This document shows, in pieces, positions 42,625 through 54,102 of a DNA stretch of 64,000 bases. Source of the stretch: Curvularia sp. ZM96 (lineage: Eukaryota > Ascomycota > Dothideomycetes > Pleosporales > Pleosporaceae); the NCBI GenBank assembly GCA_022457065.1, contig JAJGBQ010000001.1, positions 1,798,001 to 1,862,000 on the forward strand, written 5' to 3'. The number at the start of each line of letters is the position of its first letter. Within the stretch, counting starts at the first letter, position 1. Below the pieces are notes generated by a model that ran no database searches, was not told where the DNA came from, and was given only the letters and a program-made list of their open reading frames with translations. The translations under genes and the position numbers were made by a program.

Positions 42625-44491
42625 ATGCAGAGAGCTTTCGCTTCGCGGGCGCGGACTTCGGCCCTAAACTCGAGCTCTAAGCTTCGCACCACCAGCTTGA
42701 GCCTCCAGCAACAGAGGTTTGCGCACAAGGTAGGTCATTATACGTCTATTCGCCAACCAATGAGTAGTTTCTGATTCGTCTGCAGGAGCTCAAGTTTGGC
42801 GTCGAGGCACGAGCAGGACTGCTCAAGGGTGTCGACACACTTGCAAAGGCTGTATCAACAACACTCGGTCCCAAGGGTCGCAACGTATTGATCGAGTCAA
42901 GCTACGGCTCTCCCAAGATCACCAAGGGTATGTATAAACGTGGCAGTCGTTTCCGGGATTTCCGCTAACAGCTACAGATGGTGTAACCGTCGCAAAGGCA
43001 ATTTCTCTCCAAGACAAATTCGAAAACCTTGGAGCCCGCCTGCTTCAGGACGTCGCCAGCAAGACCAATGAGGCTGCCGGTGACGGTACCACCACTGCCA
43101 CTGTTCTCGCGCGTGCTATCTTCTCCGAGACTGTTAAGAACGTTGCCGCCGGATGCAACCCAATGGACCTGAGGCGGGGAACCCAGGCCGCCGTCGAGGC
43201 CGTTGTTGACTACCTGAAGGCGAACAAGCGGGACATCACCACTAGCGAGGAGATTGCGCAGGTTGCCACCATCTCTGCCAACGGCGACACACACATTGGC
43301 AAGCTCCTGTCTAATGCTATGGAGAAGGTCGGAAAGGAGGGAGTCATCACCGTCAAGGAGGGCAAGACCACTGAGGACGAGCTGGAGGTCACTGAAGGCA
43401 TGAAGTTCGACCGCGGTTACATCTCTCCCTACTTCATCACCGACACCAAGACAGCCAAGGTCGAGTTTGAGAAGCCTCTCATCCTCCTCTCCGAGAAGAA
43501 GATTTCGGCTGTTCAGGACATTGTCCCCGCACTTGAGGCGTCCCAGCAGCTCCGCCGCCCTCTTGTCATCATTGCCGAAGATATTGACGGAGAGGCGCTT
43601 GCCGTCTGCATTCTCAACAAGCTCCGTGGTCAGCTTCAGGTTGCCGCCGTCAAGGCTCCCGGTTTCGGTGACAACAGAAAGTCCATTCTTGGTGATCTCG
43701 CCGTCTTGACCAACGGCACTGTCTTCAGCGACGATCTTGACATCAAGCTTGAGAAGGCTACTCCGGATATGCTGGGTTCTACCGGATCTATCACCATCAC
43801 CAAGGAGGACACCGTCATCCTGAACGGTGAGGGTAGCAAAGACCAGGTCTCACAGCGCTGCGAGCAGATCCGTGGTGTCATCAATGACCCCACCACGTCC
43901 GAATACGAGAAGGAGAAGCTTCAAGAGCGTCTTGCCAAGCTCTCTGGTGGTGTTGCCGTCATCAAGGTCGGTGGTTCCTCTGAAGTTGAAGTTGGTGAGA
44001 AGAAGGACCGCATCGTTGACGCTCTCAACGCTACCCGTGCCGCCGTCGAGGAGGGTATCCTGCCCGGTGGTGGTACCGGTCTCCTCAAGGCTTCCGCCAA
44101 CGCTCTCGGCTCGGTCAAGGCCCACAACTTCGACCAGCAACTTGGTATTACCATTGTCAAGAACGCCATCACTCACCCCGCCCGCAAGATTGTTGAGAAC
44201 GCTGGTGCTGAGGGCTCTGTCATCGTCGGCAAGCTGATTGACGAGTACAAGGACGACTTCAACAAGGGCTTTAACAGCGCCAAGGGTGAATACGTCGACA
44301 TGATTGCGGCCGGTATCCTCGACCCCTTCAAGGTTGTCCGCACCGCTCTTGTCGATGCTAGTGGTGTCGCCTCGCTCCTCGGCACCACTGAGGTTGCCAT
44401 TGTCGAGGCACCCGAGGACAAGGCTGGTCCCCCAGGCGGTATGCCTGGCGGCATGGGAGGCATGGGCGGAATGGGCGGAATGGGCTTCTAA
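42625..44491 (+). CDS. hsp60: Mitochondrial chaperonin HSP60 (GroEL family)
   Basis: Exons 42625-42729, 42786-42927 and 42978-44491 give 586 residues. The N-terminus (MQRAFASRARTSALNSSS, ending RFAHK) is an Arg/Ser-rich mitochondrial presequence, and exon 1 encodes essentially only that. The mature part shows the group I chaperonin signatures: ATP-site TTLGPKGRNV and AAGDGTTTATVLAR, the apical region, AAVEEGILPGGGTGL (chaperonin signature), and a C-terminal Gly-Gly-Met repeat tail. It forms the matrix folding chamber with Hsp10. Codon use is strongly C-biased, as for an abundant protein. Confidence 0.97.
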
Positions 44492-45205
44492 GCACTTGAA
44501 GCCCGACCGTCTGTTTTCTTCTTTTTATACCCCCGTTTCGTTATAATGACTTTACTCTTACGTCTTTCCCAGTGATGGCTTATGTACACGATGTTGAGTT
44601 GGTCTCCGCTCCTCGCTCACGGTTTTTCAAAAGCACTGCATTTTGGTTATTTGATGGTTTATTGTACAATATTGTGTAACTAGAAGAGGTCCTGGGAAGG
44701 GCGAGATGTGAAAAGCGACGAAGGAAATGCAAACGACTTCAAACACTTGTGTGTATGATGATGATGTGCAAAGAGCGTATATGTGGATCAGTGCATTGGA
44801 CATTGGGCAGCAGGTCAGCGGCCGGGGTTTGTGTTGATTTGGGCCGATGTCTGGTTGCTGTGGCGGCGCGGCGCAGGCAAATAAACCGGTCGAGAGTCGA
44901 GGGTGACCCCACTATGTACGTCGCTTGAAAATACCCCACTACTTCCCTCAGCCTCAGCAACACCGCTCCTCCACCTCCGCTCTTCCTCCCGCAAACACGC
45001 CAACTATCCACAACAATCAGTTTTCTCCATTGACGTAAGCTGCGCCCATTTGCCGCCCACCACCAGGCAGCTGTTTTCCGTTGCCCTCTTGTGGTACGGC
45101 AATTGCATGGCATGACGACGATGCTGACAGGCAACAACAGTACTGATAAAGCTACCTAGTGCCTCGAACCCCCTTTCGCACTTTCAACACTCCGAACACA
45201 ACATC
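44492..45205. other. Intergenic region between HSP60 and cofilin
   Basis: About 700 bp. A pyrimidine-rich strand around 44935-45000 lies in the likely cofilin promoter. No gene is seen. Confidence 0.5.
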
Positions 45206-45920
45206 ATGGTAAGTCGTGTACACACTATCCGCACTTTGCTTGCGCTGACAAGACTCGCAGGCTCAATCCGGGTACGTAATGCAACACAGATAACACGACA
45301 TGGGTATCAGTCGCCGCTCGAGGCTCACATGCGCTATCATCCCACCATATCCATCTTTCGAATCCCCCAGCGAACCATCCAAAAAACACTCTCGCTTTGT
45401 ACTGATACCGCTACAGTGTCTCCGTCTCCCCTGAGTGCATTAGCGCTTTCAACGAGCTAAAGCTCGGCAAGGACATCAAGTGGATCATCTACAAGATCAG
45501 CGACGACTGGAAGGAAATTGTCGTCGAGGAGACTTCCAAGGAAGCTAACTTCGACGTCTTCCGTGAGAAGCTTCTCAACGCCAAGAGCAAGGACCGCAAG
45601 GGCAAGGAGGGCATGGGTGGCCGATACGCCGTTTACGACATCGAGTACGACCTCGACAGCGGCGAGGGATCAAGGAGCAAGATCACCTTTATCAGCTGGA
45701 CGCCCGATGATGCGCCACAATACGTACGTGACAATCTGCACTGCGCCCGACTGTAACGGAACCAGTCTAAACTAACGCCGCACAGCCCCGCATGATGTAC
45801 TCATCCTCCAAGGAAGCCATCAAGCGCGCTCTTAACGGTCTCGCTGCCGACATCCAAGCCAACGACGCCGACGACCTCGAGTTTGAGAACATCAAGACCC
45901 GTGTTTCTAAGGGCCGCTAA
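45206..45920 (+). CDS. cof1: Cofilin, actin-depolymerising factor
   Basis: Exons 45206-45208, 45261-45271, 45417-45723 and 45786-45920 give 151 residues. The first exon is just the ATG and the second only 11 bp. The protein has the full ADF-homology fold: AQSGVSVSPECISAFNELK at the N-terminus (the regulatory Ser follows Gln), WKEIVVEE, RYAVYDIEYDL, then the long actin-binding helix PRMMYSSSKEAIKRAL and a KTRVSKGR C-terminus. It severs and depolymerises ADP-actin filaments and is essential in yeasts. Expression is likely high. The three introns are all good GT-AG. The two tiny exons make this gene easy to mis-annotate at its start. Confidence 0.95.
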
Positions 45921-46276
45921 GCGTCTCTCCTGCTGCCCAACGCGTTTGAATTGCGCAACTCAACAAGGAGGATGCGTTGAGTTGGGAGTGGCACGAAGAT
46001 ATAAACCCGAGCGATTAATTTGGTAGCGTGTCATGTCATAGCGACTTCTAAGCAACGGAATGAAAACGATTAAACAGACGATTTGCGGGCTACAGCTTTA
46101 TTGGATTTTTCTGTGCATTATCAGGCCTTTTATCCTTTTGATAGGTTGAAACCCGGTCATGTCGCCTTCAACGGGCGTGTTTTTGGTATCTCTGTTTGAC
46201 TACCGTGATGCGATGCCTTGGCCATCTGATGCGATGGTTCACACTATGTATTTGAAGCGCTGCCTAGAAATGGCAA
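45921..46276. other. Convergent 3' region between cofilin and get5
   Basis: About 350 bp of 3' flank shared by two convergent genes; no other feature. Confidence 0.5.
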
Positions 46277-47064
46277 CTACTTGTTTTGCTCCCAAGCGCT
46301 CTTGAATACGCCTACTAATCGCTCACCCTCTTCTGCATCCTTCGTCCGCTGTAGAATGAAGGTCTTCAGATCACCCCAGAACTCGTCGGTAGCAACAATA
46401 TCCTTCCCACTCATAGCTCCTACCCCTACGGTACCTGAAGCAGTACCGGCAGAGGACTCCCCTGCACTGGCCAGGCCCTTTTCACTCTCTGTCGGCGGCG
46501 CAACGGCAGGTGGACTTGCGACAGGCGTAGTCCCCGCTGCGGGGCTACCTGTTGCTGCTGCAGCGCCGCCCATCACCATGACACCAAACTCTACTTCCGT
46601 GCCAGCACCAGCGCCTATTACTTCCAGCAGAGTCTTGGAATCTGTCACAGGCTTCTTCTTATACAGGATCTTGATCTTGGCTGCTGATAATGAGGCCTGC
46701 GTCGCGTATTGTTGCTTCAGATCATAGACGGAAGTTTTCGACGGATCAATAGCGGAGAGAGGAATTGTAGGTGTGGAAGGCTTCATCGGCTTCAGAGTGA
46801 CTGTGATAGTCGAGGTGGATGGTGAGGACGCATCGGCGCCGGTGGGTTTGGGGTTGGGCCGTTGCGGGTGGGGTGGGTGTGGAAGGCGAGGCAGCGTGTA
46901 CTACAAGGATGTGTTTAGTGAACGAAACCGCCCGTGGAAACAAAAGAACCTACGGCACCCTGCGGGGGATACTGTCGCGCATCTGCGATATGATCTGAGG
47001 ATAGCTTGACAGGGCGCGCGTCGAGGGCACTGAGGAATGACTTGCAGAATGCGAGTTCTGACAT
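46277..47064 (-). CDS. get5: Get5/Mdy2-like ubiquitin-like protein of the GET pathway
   Basis: Minus-strand exons 47064-46954 and 46900-46277 give 244 residues. The N-terminal domain starts MSELAFCKSFLSAL and continues over the splice into AYTLPRLPHPP, the Get4-binding region of the family. A ubiquitin-like domain (about 69-146: ITVTLKP ... VYDLKQQYA ... AAKIKILYKKKPV ... TEVEFGVMVMG) follows. After an Ala/Pro-rich linker, a C-terminal helical dimerisation element (DEFWGDLKTFILQRTKD ... FKSAWEQNK) closes the protein. With Get4 and Sgt2 it hands tail-anchored membrane proteins to Get3. It is transcribed divergently from nop2 across 331 bp. Confidence 0.88.
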
Positions 47065-47395
47065 TGTGGGCAGCAATGGAAAAATTGCTGTCGTCGCCGG
47101 TACGATACTATTTACTGCTGTCGAGGCGCCGCTGTATTGCAAGCTGATAGCGAAATGCTCGTTGATGTTGTATTTGTATGTGTAGACAGCTCCAGTGCGA
47201 TGACGCTGTTGGAGATGCGGGACAGTGGGCTGGAACCAGGGCAAACGCGCTAACCCGAAGGAGGTCCGCTAGCGTGGAAAAAGTTCCCAAAATCTAGCAG
47301 CGAAAGTTCGCAGTTCGCGCATTCGTCTGGTCGGCCAACCTTCAGCACCACCACATTTTTATCCACCCAAGGATTTTCTGACGCCAACTGTCGCC
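47065..47395. promoter_or_regulatory. Divergent promoter shared by get5 and nop2
   Basis: Only 331 bp separate the two start codons, so both promoters must lie here and may share activator sites. No TATA box stands out, as is common for housekeeping pairs. Confidence 0.6.
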
Positions 47396-49765
47396 ATGGG
47401 TCAAGGTCGCCGCATGAAGAAGCAGGGTATCCCTGAACCCCTCGATGAATCACTAGTGACAAGGAAGCGAAAAGATGCGCCTGCTCCTGCAGAACCGGAG
47501 CGCAAGAAGAGGAGCAGGACAGCTGCGAGAGAGGCAAGGGAAGCTAGGGAGGCCAAGGCGAAAGCTCAGCCTAAGACTAGGGTTGCTGGAAAGCCTGTCA
47601 AGACTGCCGCTGCTATCGTCAATGGAGCAAAAGCAAAGGGAAAGGCCGCAAAGGCTGCTCCTCCTCCACCATCCGACTCTGAAGACGACCTTTCCGAAGA
47701 TGACTCCGATGTCATGGACGATTCCGATATCAACGTTACTGGACTCGATGCTCTCGGCAGCGCATCCGAAGACGAAGAGTCGATCGACGAAGACGAATTC
47801 GATTCGGATGTTGTAGACTCGGATACCGATATCAGGAAAGGCGCTGCGATGTGGTCAGAAGACGAGGACGACGAGGACGCTGAAGAGAAGCTTACAGCCG
47901 CCAACATTGCTGGGCTGTCTAGGAAGCTAGACGAGCAAAAGGCAATTGAAGAAGCGGAGGCGCAAGCCGAGTTGGAAGAAAATATGCAGACCAACATAGT
48001 TGGCGAGCGGCCAAAGATTCTGGAGGACGAGGAAGATGAGGAGGGCAGGCCGATCACGAACCTTGTCAACCAGGACATTCAGTTGCTAAGGACGAGGCTG
48101 ACGGATACTATTCGTGTTTTGGACGACTTCAAGAACCTGGCTGAGGAGGGCCGGAGCAGGGCAGAGTACAGAGCCTCACTTCTCAAGGACATTTGCGCCT
48201 ACTATGGTATGTCACAAACATGAAAACAATACCAGCACGTCTGGATTCAAACTGATTTGGTACAGGCTACTCAGAGTTCCTGGCGGACAAGCTACTAAGC
48301 CTCTTCCCCCCTCGCGAAGCTCAAGCTTTCTTCGAAGCCAACGAAACCCCACGACCCGTAGTCATTCGTACCAACACACTTCGCACACATCGACGAGAGC
48401 TTGCGCAGGCACTGATCAACCGCGGTGTTCAGCTTGAGCCAGTCGGTAAGTGGTCAAAGGTCGGACTTCAGATCTTTGACGCACAGGTGCCGTTGGGTGC
48501 TACTCCTGAATATCTTGCTGGACACTATATCCTGCAGGCTGCTTCGTCGTTCCTGCCTGTCATGGCTCTTGCACCACAAGAGAACGAGCGAGTACTAGAT
48601 GTGAGTTTGTGTTTGATTTCTACTTTGATGCGACGTGACACTAATGAAATATGAAAATAGATGGCAGCTGCTCCTGGTGGTAAAACAACACATTTGGCAG
48701 CACTCATGAAGAACACGGGATGCATCTTCGCCAACGATGCCAACAAAGACCGTGCCAAGGGTCTGATAGGAAACATCCACCGTCTGGGTGCGAGGAACGT
48801 CATTGTGTCTCACTACTCGGCCTTGGAATTCCCTAGGGTCATGAGCGGCTTCGACCGTGTACTCCTCGATGCTCCTTGCTCTGGTACTGGTGTCATTGCC
48901 AAGGATGCCAGTGTCAAGACCAACAAAACCGAGGCCGATTTCATGAAGCTGCCTCATCTGCAAAAGCAATTGCTGCTATCGGCAATTGACTCTGTCAACC
49001 ATCATTCCAAGACGGGTGGTTACATTGTCTACAGTACCTGTTCAGTGACGGTAGAGGAGAACGAGCAGGTTGTACAGTATGCGCTCAACAAGCGACCAAA
49101 CGTCAAGCTTGTTGAGACTGGTCTCACGTTTGGTAAAGAGGGGTTCACAAGGATTGGAGGCAAGACCTTCCACCCGTCCATGAAGGTAAGACAACATGGG
49201 ATCCAGGGTGTCTTGTGAAGGAATCATGCTGACATGTTGATAGATGACCAGGAGGTACTATCCCCACACTTACAACGTTGACGGTTTCTTCGTCGCCAAG
49301 TTCAAGAAGATTGGTCCCACACCTCCCAACGCCGTCGGTGCCAACGAGTCTTCCAAGACCAACGGTACCACGGACACGACAACTGAGGTCGAAGTCGTTG
49401 ACCGCACTCCTATTGGGGCCGACAGTGATGAGGAATCGGACTTTGGTGGATTCGATGAAGACGAAGACCAAAAGTATATCCAGAAGGCCCAGGCCAAGTT
49501 GATGCGCAAGAAGGGCAAAGATCCTAGAGCCGTTGTGCCAAAGAGTGACAAGGGTGTGAAGGGCTCAGAGGATGCACCTAAGGTGAAGAACGGCCATGTC
49601 AGTGCGAAGGAGCAAGCGGGTCGCAAAGAAAAAAAGGGTGGTGGTGTCGAAGTCGCAACCGATGTCGCGTCCAAGGCGACATCCAACGGTACTAATGCAA
49701 AGGAGACCAAGGTTGAGTCGAAGAAGGGACGAAGAAAGAGTGGGGAGAAAAAGGGAAAGGCATAG
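47396..49765 (+). CDS. nop2: 25S rRNA (cytosine-5) methyltransferase Nop2
   Basis: Exons 47396-48206, 48266-48600, 48661-49185 and 49244-49765 give 730 residues. A Lys/Arg-rich N-terminus with nuclear signals is followed by long acidic tracts (SEDDLSEDDSD, EDEDDEDAEE), typical of nucleolar proteins. The RNA methyltransferase core (about 270-575) has the SAM site DMAAAPGGKTTH (residue 382 on), the PC motif LDAPCSGTG (about 455) and the catalytic TC motif YSTCSVTVEENE (about 509). The closing block TRRYYPHTYNVDGFFVAKF is diagnostic of Nop2. It methylates large-subunit rRNA and is needed for 60S assembly. The C-terminus is again Lys-rich. Splicing falls exactly before the SAM motif. Confidence 0.96.
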
Positions 49766-51369
49766 CGCAATCTTGTTGATCGCGAACACAGGCGCAGCTG
49801 CCAGAGCAGAATAAACTTCTATCAGATACCAATGGATTCAAAGTATGATGACTGTAGCATGTATGCATGTGAATAGTTCTTGGCGCCTTTGTACACTAGT
49901 AGCTTCCTCAGCCCGCCATTGCAACTCGCTTCCACTGCTGCAGGAAAATGGTGTCTCGGAAGGCGGCAGGCCGCATGTTCTGAAGTGGCCGGGGGTTCCT
50001 CGACCCCAACTTACTGTACCGCTTACTGTTGGTTTCGATGCAGAGTCCACGATGCATCTTTGTGTCTTCTAGCCATCACACCGGCGCCGTCAGGTTGGCC
50101 GACACCTGACTTGGGCACCGAACGGCCCGGTCAGACTCCGCAACCCCAGAGCCACCTCCACTTCCTCCGACGTATACCACCACCTGCGTATATCAACATG
50201 TAGCTATGTGTCGCGGCCCGGCATCCAACCTACCCCTCTCCCAACCATAGCCATCGCCATCGCTGCCTGGCACTGTTGAGCCGCTGGTTGCGGATGCTGC
50301 AACCACAACTCGCGCCGTCAGCATGTGCTAGAACGATCTCTGGTCCCACCCAAGTCAGCAATGCCGAGCCTCAAGAGGTGGAGACTTTCCGTGCCAGAAT
50401 CGGATGCATGCCCAGCCTTGGATGTCACGAGAGCTTTTCCGCAGGCGCCGTCCCTCGCACTTGACTCGATATCACGACAGAGGCCAAACCACACTAGACG
50501 CCGCCTCTGCGCTGCCATGGCTGCCATGACTGCCAAGAAGAGCGCCATCGCGGAGCGCAGTAATGTACGAAGGTCACTTTGTAGTCCAAAATCGCCGACA
50601 ATGGCCTGCGCAATTTTACAGTACCGAGAATCATTCCGCAGGGGGCGCTCCGATTGCTGTTCACTTCCTGTTCCTACGGCGCGGCGTGCAGCATTCCAGT
50701 CGGCCCGTGAGTTGCTTCAAATCTTGCCGCAACCACTCAACCAGGGTGGTGGAAAGATTTTTCGTCTCGGCAACTACACCATTTCCACGTTTTGCACCAA
50801 GTCCGCATGCCTGGCGCATCCCTGCCACGACGTTCCCACAGCAGCACACTGGCAAGCTCGCCATGCTTCGATTTACATCCGCCGAGCTTCGCTTGGCTCG
50901 CCCGCCCTATCGTCCATCTACATTCTCTGGTGGTTTACAATACCCCAGTTGGTTGCTACGTTGTCGTTGGCTGACATGCCGGCATTGTGACAGGCATCGG
51001 GGCATTGTGCAGCCGTCGACGTAGGTGGCGGTAACGGAGAGAGCCACACAAATCCGGGGTAGGAAACCAACACTGCGCTGTATGGCTGTTGCTCCACGCG
51101 GGGACGGCTAGCGCGAGTGTGCCATCCCTGTCGACAACGACCGGGGCTGGGCATGAGGGAGGGATGGGGCACGCGTCTGGTGAGATTGTGCAAGTGTTCA
51201 ACCAGGGTGGCCAATGCCCCCAGACCAAGTCGACGGATGCTTGGGACTGTTTTCTTGGGATAAAAGCGTCCGACGCGCGCTTTCTTGCATTTACTCACCC
51301 TGTAGTCCTGAGGGCTTGCTACCTCTACCTTTTTGCCCGTCTTCGTATCACCAGTTGCGCCTCGACATC
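49766..51369. other. Long upstream region of the hexose transporter gene
   Basis: About 1.6 kb without a supported gene. A 221-codon frame at 50325-50990 and overlapping frames lack any domain. Long upstream regions are usual for sugar-regulated transporter genes, but I identified no specific site. Confidence 0.5.
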
Positions 51370-53392
51370 ATGGGTTTCATGCTCAAGCCCCCACCAGACA
51401 CTGCTGGCAAGGCATGGTATGCTTCACTCGGCGCTTTCTCCGCAAACACAGCTAACTAGTCCAAAGGCCAGCCATTCTCATCGGTCTTTTCGTTGCCTTT
51501 GGTGGTGTACTCTTCGGGTGAGCTTAAGCAAAGTTGTCATTGTAATCGTGAACTCTACCTAACCGCCTCAGATATGACACGGGTACAATCTCCGGCATTA
51601 TTGCCATGGACTACTGGAAGAGGGAGTTCTCGACGGAGCCAGACTTGAGCATCACAGCCGCTCAGGACTCTCTGATTGTTTCCATTCTCTCCGCTGGTAC
51701 CTTCTTCGGCGCTCTGACTGCAGCACCATTTGGTGATCTGCTTGGAAGACGCTGGGGCTTGATCGCCTCCGCAGGGGTTGTGTTCAATCTGGGTGTTATT
51801 CTGCAGACTGCGTCAACCACGCAGCCTCTTTTCATTGCCGGTCGTTTCTTCGCCGGATACGGCGTTGGTCTCATTTCGGCTTTGAGTAAGTCGTTTTTCT
51901 GTACGCAGGCCTCTAACTCGTCGCTAACATCTATAGTTCCCATGTACCAGAGTGAAACCGCGCCGAAATGGATTCGTGGAACGATTGTCGGAGCATATCA
52001 GTTGGCCATTACCATTGGTCTGTTTCTGGCTGCCATTGTAAACAACGCGACCAAAGACCGTAACGATTCTGGATCTTACCGCATCCCAATTGCTGTGCAG
52101 TTCGCTTGGTCGATCATCTTGGTTGTTGGGTATGTGATCCTTCTCGAGACGAGAATTCACAGCGACTAACGTTGATTGTCAGACTCCTCTTCCTCCCGGA
52201 GACCCCCCGATACCTCATCAAGATGGACAAATACGACGAGGCCGCAAAGAGCCTTGGCAAGCTTCGTCGTCTTCCCACCGATCATCCCGCTATTGTCGAA
52301 GAGCTCAGCGAAGTGCAAGCCAACCACCTTTACGAGATGTCATTGGGCAAGTCCACATACATTGAATGCTTCAAGGGTACGCTTGGAAAGCGACTTATGA
52401 CAGGATGCTTGCTGCAAGCGCTGCAACAATTGACTGGTGTCAACTTCATCTTCTGTAAGGATCTCATAGTATCGTATAGGAACATACGCTGATATGCTGC
52501 AGACTATGGAACACAATACTTCCAGAGGGCTGGTTTTGACAACCCTTTCGTTATTCAGGTCATCACCAACTGCGTCAATGTCGCATCGACATTCCGTAAG
52601 TGCTCTTCGACGTCTCTCATATTTGCAAAATCCTGATGAGATTTTTAGCTGGACTTTGGATGGTTGAACGCCTTGGTCGCCGCAACCTCCTCCTTTTGGG
52701 AGGTGTTGGTATGTGTGTATGCCAGTACATTGTCGCCATCACCGGAACGGTAGCTGGAACCACCGATTTGCCTGCCCAACGCACTGCCATTGCCTTCGTG
52801 TGCATCTACATCTTCTTCTTTGCCAGCTCTTGGGGACCAGTCGCATGGGTCGTGACGGGTGAGCTTTTCCCGCTCAAGGCGCGTGCTAAGTGTCTTTCCA
52901 TGACCACGGCCAGTAACTGGTAAGGCATCTCGCTCGTTAAATGATGATCCATCTAACGTGTATTTTTCCTAGGCTGCTGAACTGGGCCATTGCCTACTCC
53001 ACTCCGTACATGGTCGATCCCGACCACGCCAACTTGCAATCCAAGGTTTTCTTCATCTGGGGAACCTTCTGCTTCGTCTGCATTGCCTTTGTGTAAGTTG
53101 AAATTCCATACACTCTCCATATATAGTTTGCTAACGTATGCACTCATACAGCTGGTTCATGATCTACGAAACCAAGGGCCTCACCCTCGAGCAAGTCGAT
53201 GAGCTCTACGGTATCGTCAGCAAGGCGTGGAAATCGAAGGAGTTCCGCCCCGCTGTATCGTATGCTGATATGGACCCTGCTACTGCGCGCAACGTCAGCC
53301 TCAGCGAGGTCGCAGCTAACCAGGAGAGGAAGCGCAGCGTGCAGCATGATGAGGCAGCTCCTGTTCATGAGACTCAAGAGCCTAAGAACTAA
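51370..53392 (+). CDS. Hexose transporter, MFS sugar porter family
   Basis: Nine exons (51370-51416, 51467-51517, 51572-51885, 51937-52129, 52183-52454, 52503-52595, 52649-52919, 52973-53092, 53152-53392) give 533 residues with 12 membrane segments. Sugar-porter signatures are all present: LFGYDTGTISGI in segment 1, DLLGRRWG (motif A), GRFFAGYGVGL, the PETPRYLIK signature (about residue 208), QQLTGVNFIFYYGTQYF in segment 7, VERLGRRNLL, and ETKGLTLEQVDEL at the end of segment 12. It most resembles fungal glucose/hexose carriers of the plasma membrane, with proton symport likely. The short N- and C-tails lack the long C-terminal extension of glucose sensors, so I favour a carrier over a sensor. 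Every intron is 49-59 bp. Confidence 0.93.
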
Positions 53393-53601
53393 ACGCTCTT
53401 ACGCACTGGATGAGATAAATTGCCATGATAAAATGGAATTGATGCTGGAATGGGGCTGTTGAGTAGGAGAAGTAATGTAATCAAATACTACAATAAAGAC
53501 ATGGGGGTATGTCAAGGGTAGATTTCGCATCACGCTAGACAAGAAGATGCGACTAACAACAATACACCAAATCCCCATTTCGAACAACCCAGTCTTGACA
53601 A

Positions 53602-54102
53602 TCATATTGAATACCTTCTCCTACGCCGCCTTTCCCTCTCCTTCTTTCTCCCTTGTTGCCCAAACACTCTCATCTCCCCTCCCTCCTCCCTCATCTTCCT
53701 ATCCTTCTCTCTCCACCGCAACTCATCCAACGCCTGAAGCAGCCTCCACCCCGTCTCCGGCTCATCCGCCCTATTACTCTCGCCCGTATAATCTCTGACA
53801 GGCAAACGCTCTTGGCCCTGCACATGCGCTCGCTTCCCTGCGCTGCCCAGCGGAACCGACTTGGCTGTGGCAAATGGGTTCTGGAAGCTTTTGCGACGCT
53901 GTTCTTGCTCGTATAGTGGGTAGTGTTGCTGGTGTTGCTGGTGCCGTTTTCGTGCTTCTACTGCGCCGCCGTCGAAACGCGGGTTTATGTTTTTTCTATG
54001 CTCTTTCGGTACTTCGGCTCCTCGGGGAAGTGGGTCAAGAATTCTGGCGTTTTTGCCGTGGTTGTCGCTGCCGAGGCGGTTCAGCTTCCTGTTGAAGAAC
54101 AT
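53602..54102 (-). CDS. Unknown Arg/Gln-rich protein
   Basis: A single 166-codon frame starting MFFNRKLNRLGSDNHGKNARILDPLPRG. I do not recognise it. It is hydrophilic throughout, with a Gln/His stretch (HQQHQQHYPLYEQEQRR, about 53-69), a helical charged part (WRLLQALDELRWREKDRKMREEGGE, about 119-143) and an extreme basic end (KKERERRRRRR). The basic end could be a nuclear or nucleolar signal. It is convergent with the hexose transporter, 209 bp from its stop. Codons are ordinary and a structured opening is plausible, but low complexity leaves doubt that this is a true gene. Confidence 0.5.
   Translation of the reverse strand: MFFNRKLNRLGSDNHGKNARILDPLPRGAEVPKEHRKNINPRFDGGAVEARKRHQQHQQHYPLYEQEQRRKSFQNPFATAKSVPLGSAGKRAHVQGQERLPVRDYTGESNRADEPETGWRLLQALDELRWREKDRKMREEGGEMRVFGQQGRKKERERRRRRRYSI

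Noticed and set aside
50325..50990. 221-codon plus frame upstream of the hexose transporter
   Set aside because: Overlaps other frames of similar length, has no domain and no clear start context.
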